This document shows positions 26,483 through 36,500 of a DNA stretch of 64,000 nucleotides, one piece after another. Source of the DNA: JBEISR01 sp044371425 (GTDB taxonomy: Bacteria > Planctomycetota > Planctomycetia > Pirellulales > Pirellulaceae); assembly GCA_044371425.1 (NCBI GenBank), contig JBILTR010000001.1, positions 558,001 to 622,000 of the forward strand. Reading direction: 5' to 3'. Positions within the stretch are counted from its first letter, which is position 1. Every line of letters begins with the position of its first letter. A program made the position numbers and the translations under genes. Under the pieces are notes generated by a model. That model was not told the origin of the DNA. It saw only the letters and a list, made by a program, of their open reading frames with translations, and made no database searches.

Positions 26483-27973
26483 TCAAGGAAGGCCGGATTT
26501 CGCCCCCTTAGGGTCGATTCCGATCGACGGAGGAGTCGACGGTGCCGACTGCTGCCCCAGGTTCAAAATCAACGATCGCCACCCAGGCGGAATCCGCGAC
26601 CAGACGATCCATCCCAAGGAGGCAGCGAAGAGAAACATCGACAAGATTCTTACCATCTTCCATCGAAATGCCCGCTCTGCATCCTGCTTCCGCGACTCCA
26701 CTAATCGCTCCATCACCGACATCTCCTGACGAGGCTGTTCGGCAACAATCACCGTGGGCCCCCGCTCAACCCGCGCGGCTCCACGCGACACCCCATTGTA
26801 GGGGGGTTTGGCTGCGGTGGGGGCGGAAGGAGGCCTGGGCGTCGAGGCGTTGGGTTCGCTTCTTCGAATTTCCGTGTTCGTACCTGTCGATGCCGATCCC
26901 TGACCGCTTTGGTCATCGCCTCGCAGCGACCGCCAGGGCCGGACCGTCGAAGGTCCGGGGAAGGCTGAAGAGAGCGAGGTGGAGGTCCCATCGCCAATCC
27001 CTGCTTCCGTCTCGGTAGGTTCTGAGGGCCTGCCTGCATCCTCTCCGCGTCGTTCCAAAGCCGCTTCTGCCGAGCCCTCGGGGTTGCGATGCCCGGTCGC
27101 CAGCGACGGCGCTTGGACGAACGCCCCAGTCCGCTCGGGGATCGAAACTACCGCTTTTTCGGCATGGACCTGCGGGCCAGATGGGACGCTGGACCATTGG
27201 GATGCCAACGCTGCCGGACTGAGCGGCGAATCCTGCTTGACCCAATGGCCAGTTTCTACTGCGATCGCAGATCGATCCATGACTGCCTGAACTCCGCCGC
27301 CAGAAACTCCTTCCGTGATTTTCTTGGCTACCAAATCCACCTCGCCGCACCGCACCGTGTCCCCGTCACGCAGCAGCGAGTAGTCGACCTCCGCATGGTG
27401 GCTCCAGACTTTGCTTGGAGAAAACAAATCGACCACCATCAAACCTTCCGGAAACTCCAGAAACGCACAATGCAGCTCGGCAATCGATCGGTGACGCAGC
27501 CGCAAATCGCAGCGGACCGACTGACCCAGAAATGCGACCGAATGCATCGGCCGGAAAACATTCCTCCCCTGCTTCTTCGTCTCGATATCCAGCTCATGCA
27601 TCGGGCCCTGGATTGTCTGTACGAGCCCCAAGTAGCGATACTCCAACAAAGTCAGTCGGTAGGGGCCAACGACGATCTCTTGACCCGACTTCCAAATCCC
27701 TGCAGCATGCCTCGCGAAAACACCAGGACAAGAGAAGTCGTAAACAAAAACCCCCTCGTTGGTCGCGTGCATGAAAACCGCTACCGGCGCCCCCAACGCC
27801 GGCAACCACAGCTCGCACCGCTTCTCCGCCCCAAGCCTCGCAAAGGGCTTGGACAAATCAATAAACTGCTGCCCCTCCGCCACAGCGACCTTGATGCGCC
27901 AGCGCACCATCGGCCCTTCCTGCCGGACCAATCGATGAGGCAGTTCTTGTTGGGGGGGCGGTTTCATCGGCAT
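26483..27973 (-). CDS. Tandem FHA-domain protein with C-terminal membrane anchor
   Basis: A 496-aa protein predicted to read phosphothreonine signals at the inner face of the membrane. The start is ATG at 27973 (an ATG at 27967 is also possible); the frame's longer start lacks an SD. Two FHA-like beta sandwiches: residues about 25-115, degenerate (FARLGAEKRCELWLPA), and about 130-225, better preserved (VAFLGQSVRCDLRLRHRSIAELHCAFL, with the S..HC core, and YSLLRDGDTVRCGEVDLV). A Pro/Ser/Thr-rich linker (about 230-420) joins them to a single helix near 450-468 (ILSMFLFAASLGWIVW). The tail faces out. The window's own Ser/Thr kinase at 47947 is a possible but distant partner. Confidence 0.75.
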   Translation of the reverse strand: MPMKPPPQQELPHRLVRQEGPMVRWRIKVAVAEGQQFIDLSKPFARLGAEKRCELWLPALGAPVAVFMHATNEGVFVYDFSCPGVFARHAAGIWKSGQEIVVGPYRLTLLEYRYLGLVQTIQGPMHELDIETKKQGRNVFRPMHSVAFLGQSVRCDLRLRHRSIAELHCAFLEFPEGLMVVDLFSPSKVWSHHAEVDYSLLRDGDTVRCGEVDLVAKKITEGVSGGGVQAVMDRSAIAVETGHWVKQDSPLSPAALASQWSSVPSGPQVHAEKAVVSIPERTGAFVQAPSLATGHRNPEGSAEAALERRGEDAGRPSEPTETEAGIGDGTSTSLSSAFPGPSTVRPWRSLRGDDQSGQGSASTGTNTEIRRSEPNASTPRPPSAPTAAKPPYNGVSRGAARVERGPTVIVAEQPRQEMSVMERLVESRKQDAERAFRWKMVRILSMFLFAASLGWIVWSRIPPGWRSLILNLGQQSAPSTPPSIGIDPKGAKSGLP

Positions 27974-28320
27974 CGGAAGTTTCACGCCTCCAGCAAGTCG
28001 ACAAGAGCAACGATTCGCTAGGACCGACGCATCCGAGGAAAATCGATGCGCTACACTGGAATGGGGGGCTTTTCGACTTCTCAAGTATACGCCAGAGACC
28101 TCCTGCAGACCTCCGGATTCGCTTGGATTTCATAAAAATCGTCTACTGGAGGGGGCTGGAGAATTGGGGCGATCCATCAACCCTTAGGACAGCTGCTGGG
28201 GCAGAAAGTCTGCCTCAGGAAAGAGCCTCTTTTTGGGTGGCGAGGGGGCTTTCTTGGGTGTAGGGCGGGTCTGTTTGGACACTTCGCCAGCGGGACCGAG
28301 GGAGCTGCAGCTGGAAAAGC
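27974..28320. other. Gap between HEAT-like and FHA genes
   Basis: About 350 bp, both flanking genes on the minus strand. A short hairpin (GGCAGA-AAG-TCTGCC, 28200-28214) has no T-run. A frame at 28184-28576 is a shadow of the neighbouring gene. No gene or promoter could be supported. Confidence 0.5.
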
Positions 28321-30012
28321 TCAGCTCGAGGAGGCGATGGGGGTCGCATGGCTGCTGGAGCCGACCGGGAAATCGGGGTTGAACTGACCAAGTAGCGTCC
28401 TGCCACGGAGGATCCAGAGGGCGGTCTGAGGGTCGATCGATTGCGTTCGATCCTGGGGGGCTGGCTGGATGGGTACCGACCAAAGGATCTCGCCATCGGT
28501 CGCGACGATCCCCTGACGATCGCCTGTCGACCAGCGGGCCGCCAAGCTGAGCGTACCGAGCAAGGAGCCTACCCACTGGGGGTCGATTCGATCGGCCGGA
28601 AGCAGCTCCAGTTGGTCTAGGAGTTGTTGGAGGTCTGGTCGTAGATCAGGAGAAGCTTCCGACCAGGGGCGATCCCAAATCTCCGGATGGCTGACATGCC
28701 ATCCGGCGTAGGCTGCCAGTTGATCGACCGCATCCAGACCGATCAAGGAGTTGGGAAGGCAATGAACGGCCGGCCCGACGATCCCGACGTTCTGGATCAA
28801 TCCACCGGGAATCGCATGCCGAAAATAGACTAGGAAACAGCGCTGGGGCTCCTGATAGCCAGGCCAAAAGAGCTGGTCGCTGAAGATCACCTCCAGATGT
28901 TCCGGTGGCATCCCCAGATTGGGCCGAGCTGCCAGCCAGAGTGCCATCAACGATTCGGCTTCGGCCTCGGGTGTCCGGTACTCTGGATCGATTGCTTCCA
29001 GTCCGCCATCCCTGGTAGCGTAGGCGATTACCCTCATCCGCTCCGTCGGTTCTTTGGCCATTGCTGCCAGATGGGCGGTTCCCTCCGCTTGGCCAAGCCG
29101 CGATAGGGCGCTAGCGGCTTCTACCTGAATCCGCCGATGGCGGAGCGCCATCGCCTGCCGTAACTTGCCGACCGCTTCTTCGTCCCGCATCAGTGCGACC
29201 AGATCGCAAAGTGCCACCACCAAGGCGACCGATTCCTCGAGCATGGTCTGAATTGCTTCGATCGATTGACCGTAATGCCCAGGATCTTGCTCCATCACTC
29301 CCAATCTTCCCACCATTTGTCCTAGCAATCGCCGGAGCGTTTCCCGATGGGGGGTCAGTGGATGCAGGGAGGATGAGTTCAGTCGCACCTGTTGATTGGC
29401 CACTTCGATCAATGCCACCGTCTGTGCTGGCTCCAAAAAAGAGCTGCCCAGGAGCTCAAAGAACTTGGAGGCAGGCCAGGGCAAGGGGGCCATCAGAGGC
29501 TGTAGGCCGATCGCAGCGACGCGCGAAGACTGGCAGGGTGATTCCTTTAGTTCGCCAGCTAGCCATTGAATCGCTAGGGAGTCTCGGCGGGCGGCGACCA
29601 GGTGAAGCATTTGTCCTTCGAGTGTCTCCCATCCAGCCAGCTGCGTCCATCGTCGCAGGCCGCTCCAGAATTCCAGCCAGCTCTTGGTCTCATCGCTCTC
29701 TTCCCGAGCTGTTGCCGAAGCGGCAATCGCAGGTCCCGACCACTCGACCAGCCTCTTCAGCCAAGCGGGTGGCGTGGCGGGGTGATCGCCCCTCGAGCTT
29801 TCCCTTCGAAGAAACTCACTCCACATGGGCCCCCGCTGTACCCACCACTTCGCCATCCCCTGCAAGCTCCACTGGGCCACCGCAGGGGGATGGAGCGTGG
29901 GTGGGATGGAAGGCGAATCGTTGCTGTGCAAGCCACCGAGTCGGTCCGGGAGAGAAGTGGCGCGGTCCAGAAAGGCGATGCAATCGTCTATCCAACGCTC
30001 TCTTTGTGGCAT
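28321..30012 (-). CDS. HEAT-repeat-like protein of unknown function
   Basis: A 563-aa soluble protein, no signal peptide or membrane segment. ATG at 30012 follows GGAG seven bases upstream. Alpha-helical repeats are suggested at about residues 140-330, best at LRQAMALRHRRIQVEAASALSRLG, the familiar Arg/Ala-rich HEAT/armadillo-like unit. Residues about 350-560 look like a separate mixed domain (LEVIFSDQLFWPGYQEPQRC, WHVSHPEIWDRPWSEASPDL). I do not recognise the family. It is the first gene of a minus-strand pair with the FHA protein and is divergent from the DEAD-box helicase. Confidence 0.65.
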   Translation of the reverse strand: MPQRERWIDDCIAFLDRATSLPDRLGGLHSNDSPSIPPTLHPPAVAQWSLQGMAKWWVQRGPMWSEFLRRESSRGDHPATPPAWLKRLVEWSGPAIAASATAREESDETKSWLEFWSGLRRWTQLAGWETLEGQMLHLVAARRDSLAIQWLAGELKESPCQSSRVAAIGLQPLMAPLPWPASKFFELLGSSFLEPAQTVALIEVANQQVRLNSSSLHPLTPHRETLRRLLGQMVGRLGVMEQDPGHYGQSIEAIQTMLEESVALVVALCDLVALMRDEEAVGKLRQAMALRHRRIQVEAASALSRLGQAEGTAHLAAMAKEPTERMRVIAYATRDGGLEAIDPEYRTPEAEAESLMALWLAARPNLGMPPEHLEVIFSDQLFWPGYQEPQRCFLVYFRHAIPGGLIQNVGIVGPAVHCLPNSLIGLDAVDQLAAYAGWHVSHPEIWDRPWSEASPDLRPDLQQLLDQLELLPADRIDPQWVGSLLGTLSLAARWSTGDRQGIVATDGEILWSVPIQPAPQDRTQSIDPQTALWILRGRTLLGQFNPDFPVGSSSHATPIASSS

Positions 30013-30316
30013 CTATCGACTCCAAGATCTACAGGGGCGAGCGATTGGAAACGATTGACCGGCCGGTCGCAAGCGTCTATGCTCGACGTAATTGTTACGT
30101 CGAATGATTCCCTGCACAGGTGCAGACGATCTGCATCGCCGCGGAAACTATTGCCCTTCGCCCTGTCCGCCTTGTCGGGGACTTCCCAATGGGCGGCTCT
30201 GTGGCGGTGGACCTGGGAATCGTCGAGCTGGCACGGACGCGTCTCTTGGGCCCTGCCTTCCATTAGTCCGCCGTGCGCGGATCGCTCAAAGAGGCAGGAG
30301 GGTCCCGGTAGTATCT
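30013..30316. other. Divergent gap, HEAT-like gene / DEAD-box helicase
   Basis: About 300 bp carrying the promoters of two divergent genes. An upstream open frame joins the helicase (to 30092) but has no family support. No specific operator or promoter was clear. Confidence 0.5.
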
Positions 30317-31675
30317 ATGGAATCCAACGCTCCCGAAACGTTTGCCCAAATGCATCTCAGCCGCATCATGCTGGCGGCTCTGGCCAAGGCGGGCTACGAA
30401 AAACCCAGCCCAATCCAGGCGGCGCTGATCCCCAAAGCACTGGAAGGCTACGACGTCATCGGTCAGGCGCGCACCGGAACGGGAAAGACCGCTTCCTTCG
30501 CCATTCCGATCTTGGAACAACTCGACCCACTCAGTCAGCAGAAGCTCCCTCAAGCGCTCGTGCTGGTCCCCACCCGAGAACTGGCGACGCAGGTGCACGG
30601 GGAATTCGAAAAACTTGCCTACGGCTGCCCGACCTCCGTCGTCGCTATCTGCGGCGGGCGCCGGATGGACGAACAGATCCGCAAACTGCGGCAGGGGGCT
30701 CAGGTGGTGGTCGGCACCCCGGGCCGAGTCCTGGATCTGGTCGAGCGGCGCGAACTGCATTTGGGATCGCTTTGGTGCGTGGTGCTCGATGAAGCCGACC
30801 GAATGCTCGATATCGGTTTTCGCCCCGATATCGAACGCATACTGCGGCGATGCCCCGAAACGCGACAGACGCTCTTCCTGAGTGCCACGCTCGCCGGGGA
30901 AACCCAGAAACTGGCCGATCGCTACCTTTTCGAACCCGAGCGGATCGATTGCTCCCGCAAAGAAATCTCCGTCGAGACGATCGAGCAGCGGTATTTGGCG
31001 GTGGAGCCGCGCGACAAATTGGCGGTGCTGGTCAAGCTATTGGAGAGGGAGCAACCGCCTCAAGCGATCATCTTCTGCCGAACCAAGCTTGGGACCGCCA
31101 AGCTGCATCGGAAACTGGAGCAGGAGTTGAGCCGTTTTCCGGCGATGCGAGGCGTCGGCCTAGAGACGATTCACGGCAACATGAGCCAGTCGCAGCGCGA
31201 TCGCGTCTTCCAGCGACTGCGAGAGGGAAAGATTCGACTCCTTGTGGCAACCGATGTCGTCGGCCGCGGCATTGATGTATCGACGATCTCCCACATCATC
31301 AACTTCGATATCCCACAGGACTGCGATGACTACGTCCATCGAGTCGGACGCACGGGCCGCATGGGCAGGGAAGGGATCGCCTTCACCTTCGTTGCGCGGG
31401 ATGAAGGGAGCAGGCTGTCGGAAATCGAATGGCGGATCAATCGGCAGTTGCAGCGAGACCCGCTGACGCCATCCAATGAACGCCCTGGGGTGACGCCGCG
31501 AGTCAGCGAGATGGTGCCGGTTGCTGCGGCCCCTGAGTCGTGGCCAGCCACGCAACTGCTGGGTGGCGACCAAGGTGGCTCTGAGGAACAGCCCGATGCA
31601 CCTCGAAAACGACTCTTCCGCTCTCGCCGCTCCCTTTCCTCCAAGCAGAAACGTCAGCCACCTCCCAGCCCCTGA
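30317..31675 (+). CDS. DEAD-box ATP-dependent RNA helicase
   Basis: A 452-aa RNA helicase that uses ATP to unwind short RNA duplexes in ribosome assembly or mRNA turnover. All motifs are present in order: Q motif (GYEKPSPIQ), motif I (ARTGTGKT), Ia (PTRELA), Ib (TPGR), II (DEAD in VLDEADRMLD), III (SAT), IV-V (IIFCRTKLGTAKL, ATDVVGRGIDV) and VI (HRVGRTGRMG). The start at 30317 (MESNAPETFAQMHLSRIMLA) fits RhlE/CshA-type N-termini; AGGAGG lies 15 bases upstream, longer than ideal, and the frame is open further upstream. The C-terminal 75 residues are a basic, Pro/Ser-rich tail (FRSRRSLSSKQKRQ) that may bind RNA. Confidence 0.95.
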   Translation: MESNAPETFAQMHLSRIMLAALAKAGYEKPSPIQAALIPKALEGYDVIGQARTGTGKTASFAIPILEQLDPLSQQKLPQALVLVPTRELATQVHGEFEKLAYGCPTSVVAICGGRRMDEQIRKLRQGAQVVVGTPGRVLDLVERRELHLGSLWCVVLDEADRMLDIGFRPDIERILRRCPETRQTLFLSATLAGETQKLADRYLFEPERIDCSRKEISVETIEQRYLAVEPRDKLAVLVKLLEREQPPQAIIFCRTKLGTAKLHRKLEQELSRFPAMRGVGLETIHGNMSQSQRDRVFQRLREGKIRLLVATDVVGRGIDVSTISHIINFDIPQDCDDYVHRVGRTGRMGREGIAFTFVARDEGSRLSEIEWRINRQLQRDPLTPSNERPGVTPRVSEMVPVAAAPESWPATQLLGGDQGGSEEQPDAPRKRLFRSRRSLSSKQKRQPPPSP

Positions 31676-31779
31676 CAACTAGCCCCTGAAGTCTAGGCCC
31701 AGTAAGCTGTCCGATCGGTTTCGAGCGAGGACCGCATCAGGTGGCAGGCCGATCGTCAGCCAGGGGAGGATCGGACGTC

Positions 31780-33261
31780 CTACTTCGCGTCGGTGGCAGG
31801 GGCCGGGGCGTCGGGCGAATCTCCGATCTCAGGAATCAGGAAGACCCCCACCACCTTGAGTGTGTCGGATGCCACGTCCTGATCCTGCTCGGATCCCTGG
31901 AAGACTCCCAGGATCATGCAGCGTTGAGGTCGGTTGGCGAGCAGTTCGATTTGGTTTGGATCGACCCAGCGAGGATCCCAGACCAAACGGATCGAAGCTC
32001 CTTCCAGCTCCAGTGGGGCCTTCCCCTGCAAATCCGAATCGTCGGTGTTGAACTCCTCGGGGATCGCCGAGGACAGATCGAGCAGCGGGAGGATGCCGAC
32101 CCACGGGGTACCCGGCTTGGCAGGCTCTAGCTTCGTCTGCTCGAACGCCAGTCGAAACGCAGGAAGTTCCGTCGAGACGCTCATCAGCCAGTGCAGTCGC
32201 TCCCGCCAGGCGCGGTTGGAAAGAGCGCTGGAGTTGGTTTCTCCAAGCAGCATGGTGGTCTCGCTGATCGCTTTGCTCAGCCGCACCACCTGGGGGTCCA
32301 CGGCTAGCTTGGCTGGATCGATCGCCTCGCTGCCTCCCGCCGTCGCCTGCGAGAGCAGCGTCAGCGCCTCCAGCCACCGATTCATATTGACGCTCAACTG
32401 CGACCTTCCATCGCTATTGCCCAGCACCCCATCGGACGCTGCGGTTCGATCGGCACCCTTGGATGAGCTGTCGGTTGAAGGAGTGACAGGATCTAGCTTG
32501 GAAGTGGAAGGAGTGCCGCTGGGGCGACTGGCTGTATTGTTCGAGGGGGTGTCGTTCTCTGCAGGTTTTTTGGTGAGCGAGTTTTCGAACTTCTTGCGAA
32601 GTCCATCGTCGAATTCGCCTCCGTTGACGTCGTTACCGTCTGGACGGTCGGTCGGATTGAGGATGGCCACTTTGCGGAACTTCGCTGGGACAACCCACGG
32701 GAGAACTCGGCCCACCGCAGGACCGGCGCCGGCGACATCCTTTCCCAGCACGTGCCAGACCAGCAACAGCCCGACCGGGATCGCCGCCAAGCCACCGGCG
32801 ATCACCTGCAGGGCGGAGACCAAAGGGGACTTCTTTTCCTGGATCTTTCGGATGAAGTCATCTTGAGTTGCTGGTCGCAGGCGATCCCAGTTGATTTTGG
32901 CAGCATCCACACCCTGGGGACCGGTACCCAGTAGCGAAGCGGTTCCACCAACCGTCCCTGCTTCCGTCTCCGCCTCGTTCGATATCCCCCCCAAGTCGGT
33001 TGGACCTTCGACCGACGCGGTATCCGCTGGGGAGGAGGCGTCGGAGACCTGCGTCTTTGCCTGTCCGTTCAAGATTTTTCCAACGAAATCATCTGTGCCG
33101 CGATCTTCGATCACCAGCCATTGTCGCTGGAGACCTTTGACGAGATCGTAGGCCTCCAGTTCATGCTGGCAGAGTGGACAGCGGAGGATTGCTTGATTTG
33201 AAGCGCGTGTGGGGGGACGGAGCAGGCTGTGGCACCCCGGACAGGGGAGGTAGATCGGCAT
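31780..33261 (-). CDS. Zinc-ribbon membrane protein of unknown function
   Basis: A 493-aa protein. The start at 33261 (MPIYLPCPGC) is preferred to ATGs at 33276 and 33282, because planctomycete zinc-ribbon proteins begin this way and GGAAAG lies seven bases before. An N-terminal zinc ribbon (CPGC, about 21 residues, CPLC), an acidic low-complexity stretch, then one membrane helix around residues 155-178 (ALQVIAGGLAAIPVGLLLVW). The outer part has a Ser/Thr/Pro linker and a C-terminal domain from about 290 without known motifs. The layout resembles a cytoplasmic sensor tethered to a periplasmic module; function unknown. Convergent with the helicase, 104 bp apart. Confidence 0.68.
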   Translation of the reverse strand: MPIYLPCPGCHSLLRPPTRASNQAILRCPLCQHELEAYDLVKGLQRQWLVIEDRGTDDFVGKILNGQAKTQVSDASSPADTASVEGPTDLGGISNEAETEAGTVGGTASLLGTGPQGVDAAKINWDRLRPATQDDFIRKIQEKKSPLVSALQVIAGGLAAIPVGLLLVWHVLGKDVAGAGPAVGRVLPWVVPAKFRKVAILNPTDRPDGNDVNGGEFDDGLRKKFENSLTKKPAENDTPSNNTASRPSGTPSTSKLDPVTPSTDSSSKGADRTAASDGVLGNSDGRSQLSVNMNRWLEALTLLSQATAGGSEAIDPAKLAVDPQVVRLSKAISETTMLLGETNSSALSNRAWRERLHWLMSVSTELPAFRLAFEQTKLEPAKPGTPWVGILPLLDLSSAIPEEFNTDDSDLQGKAPLELEGASIRLVWDPRWVDPNQIELLANRPQRCMILGVFQGSEQDQDVASDTLKVVGVFLIPEIGDSPDAPAPATDAK

Positions 33262-33593
33262 GGCGTCGCTTTCCATAGGCATCGAAATGGAATGGAATCT
33301 CCCAAACTATAGTTGATGTCGTTCGATTTCTCCATGCGAAGTCGATTCTCGCGAATCGAGTCAGCAGCCGAACCGCTTCCGATCTGGCGGCGAGCGGGAA
33401 ACGGAGAGAGATAAAATGGGATTTTGGAACTTGCGGCTTCTTTGCAGCGTCCCCCCGCCTGAAGCCCTAGACTCTTTTCTGCCACTTCCAGTGGACGAGT
33501 ACCGTCCTCGAGGTCGCCGATCGCAGCGGGGTTTTTCGGCTGGTTGACGGGCGAGGAGCCAAAGCGATGCCCCAAGGGGCTTGGAGGTAGATG
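33262..33593. other. Divergent gap, zinc-ribbon gene / 2152-aa gene
   Basis: About 330 bp with the promoters of two divergent genes. A GGAGG at 33583-33587 serves as SD for the plus-strand gene. No other element was supportable. Confidence 0.5.
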
Positions 33594-36500
33594 ATGGTCG
33601 AAGGTCGCTGGATTCGCATGGCAGCGGTGATGGGCTGGGTCGCAGTCTGTACGGGGGTCGATCCGATGAGATACCAAAGCAATGCACTGATGGCTCAGTC
33701 GATCGAGACGCTGGAGGCGTTGGCGCTGGCTCCATCTCGACGCGACGCTTTAGCGCAACTGATTCCCGGTACGGAAGAGGCGTTCTATTTCGCCACCTTG
33801 GTGGCTCAGGCGGAAGGCAATCTTCCGGAAGCGGAGGCGACGCTGCGAGCTTGGGAGTCGGCCTTCCCGCGATCGACCATGGCTGCTTCACTGCGAGACC
33901 GTCAACTCTGGCTCGATTACCCCCAAAAGCCGCAGGCGTTGATCGATCGCGTTCTTGGAAGACTGCAGCCGAATCTCCAGCACGCCGCGCCGTTGAGCAA
34001 TCCCGGTGCGTCGCTCCCCAGTCGACTGGACGAGACGCTTTTGGCGATCGAGAAGAAGATCGAGGAAGCGATCGCAGCCGACCCGTCGTTGGCCAAGCTG
34101 AATACTGAGGCGCTGGCGCAGTTGGTGGCGCGTCCCCTACCGATCGAATCGCTGCGAGCCTTGCTGCACCGACTGGAGCGGGTGGATCCTCCTGGACTGG
34201 TTGACGCGGTCGCTCGCGAATTGTCGGCCAAGGACTCAGCTGGTTGGGGATCGCTTCCTATCCACTCCCGTATGACTCTGGCTCAACGCCAGCAACTGGC
34301 CAAGCTGCAGCCGAAGCTTCTAGCGAATGATCTGTTCGTGCGACAGTGGCTAGAACGGCTCAGGCCAGATGCCCCCTGGGAGGTGCTCCTACCCAACGAT
34401 CGTCGCCAGAGACTGGCGGATCTGGAGCAATTTTCTCTGCAGCTTCCGGACTCCCTCAACTCGCTCAAGGCGACCATCCTCCACCATCGCTTGGTGTGGG
34501 ATGCAGTCGATGGCATCTACGATGCGGCGTCGTTCGATCGATACCTTCGCTTGCCCCGGCGCGCTCCGTTCCTCCGTGTCGAACCGCTGCAGCGCATCGA
34601 CCCGGGGCACTGGGTGGAGCCTCAGGCCAGCTACGAAGCTCAGATTGGCTTGCCCCCGATCGGCGACGATTCCCCATGGGTTCGTCAGTATCTGCTGGAG
34701 CTTCTGAAGGACCGAGACCCCACCGAAGCGATGCGGTCGATGCTGGAAGAAAGGTACCTGGACCGGATGGTGGCCGAAAGTCGCATTCTTCATGGGGTGG
34801 GAGACTGGCAAAACCAACTGGCAAAATTTTCGCCAGAGGAGCAGCGGGCGTTGCGGGACCGAGTGGAATTGCGTTTCGCTCCGCAGTCGGCGCGGCGACT
34901 GGGGCCCCAGGATCCCGTCCAACTGCTGGTCGACCTAAAGAACGTCCCCACCCTTTCGGTCCGGATCTTCTCCCTGGATCCGGCCAGTCTCTACGAACGA
35001 GGTTTGATGCCCCCATCGACCGACCTGGATCTGGATGGCCTGGTCCCCAATGACCAATGGACCATCGAACTGGCGATGCCGCCGCAACGACTCCATCGCC
35101 AGTCGATACCGCTTCCCCAATGCCAGGGACGCGGCGTGTGGATGGTTGAACTGCTGGGAGGCGGGCTGAGAAGTCGCATGCTGATCCAGAAAGGGCGTCT
35201 GAGCTTCCTCGACCAGTGGACCGACTCCGGACACTTGCTGCAGGTGATCGATGAATCGGGCAAGGCGGTGCCGGAGGCGATCGTGCAAATGGGGGCCAAG
35301 ACCTTTCTTGCCGATGCCGACGGGACCGTTTTGATTCCTTATGGTCAGAGCGACCAAACGGTCGATCTCCTGCTCCGTTCGGCCAATGGCGGGAACATCG
35401 AACGCTTGGAGCACCGTGCGGAGTCGTATCAGCTGGATCTTGGGGTGCTGGTCGATACGCAGCAACTGATCAGTGGCGTCACCGCCAACCTCGCCATGCG
35501 GGCACAATTGCGATGCAATGGAAGCCCCGTCCCGATCGGCCTCCTCAAGCAGGCTCGGGTGACGATCGAGTCCGTCGATGCAGCCGGCATCAGCGCCGTG
35601 CAGTCGATCCCCGATCCCAAATTGCTTGACACACTCGAGTGGACCCATTCGCTTCTGGTCCCTCAGGGGCTCGCACAGCTGCGCGTCACGCTGGAGGGTC
35701 AGGTCGACAAGGCGACTGGTGGAAGGGAGTCGGTTTCAGGGAGCTGGACTTTGGGGGTGCGGCATCAGGAACGAACAGCCCAGATTGCCGATTTCTTTCT
35801 TCGCCGTCACCCGGACCAGTGGATCTTGGAGCTACGAGGGAGGAATGGAGAGTTCCTGGCCAAGCACGCCGTCCGAGTGGCGGTCCAGTGCAAGGCATTG
35901 GTCGATCCCGTCGTAGTCGAACTGGCGACCGATGACGAAGGGAAGATTGAATTGGGATCGCTCCCTCAGGTTGCATCGATCGAAGTCCGCAGCGACACCA
36001 TCGCGGCGCGCAGGCTGCAACTGGTCGACGCACCAGCGGCCTGGCCTGGACGACTGATCCTGCAGGAGGGAGAGCGGCTGGTGCTTCCCTGGAGAGTCGA
36101 TCGACATCGGGGTGCCAACGCCGTTGCGGGTGACCTTCCTGAATGGAGTCTGGTCGAACTGCAGCAGGAAACTTGGTTGGCGGATCGCAAGGAATTGGTC
36201 GCGACCACCGCAACGACGCTGGAGATCCCCAAGTGCCCGGCCGGCAGGTTTCTGTTGACCGACCACCGCAGCGGAAGTCGCTGCGAACTCTGGGTCCTTC
36301 CGACTCGCGCCGAAGAAGGGATTCTCCTGAGCGACCACTGGATCGCTCAACCAAGCCTCGCAATCCCTCCCTCCGTGCAACAAGTGCAGGTCGACCCCGA
36401 TCGGGTGCGCGTCCAATGGGGCGGAGATCTATCGACCTTGCGGGTCCATGTGGTGGCGACCCCTTGGGTTCCCGAAATCCCTCCAGGGCGAGATCTGAAC

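Noticed and set aside
27089..28021. 310-aa plus-strand frame opposite the FHA gene
   Set aside because: Shadow frame; the minus-strand FHA motifs are clear.
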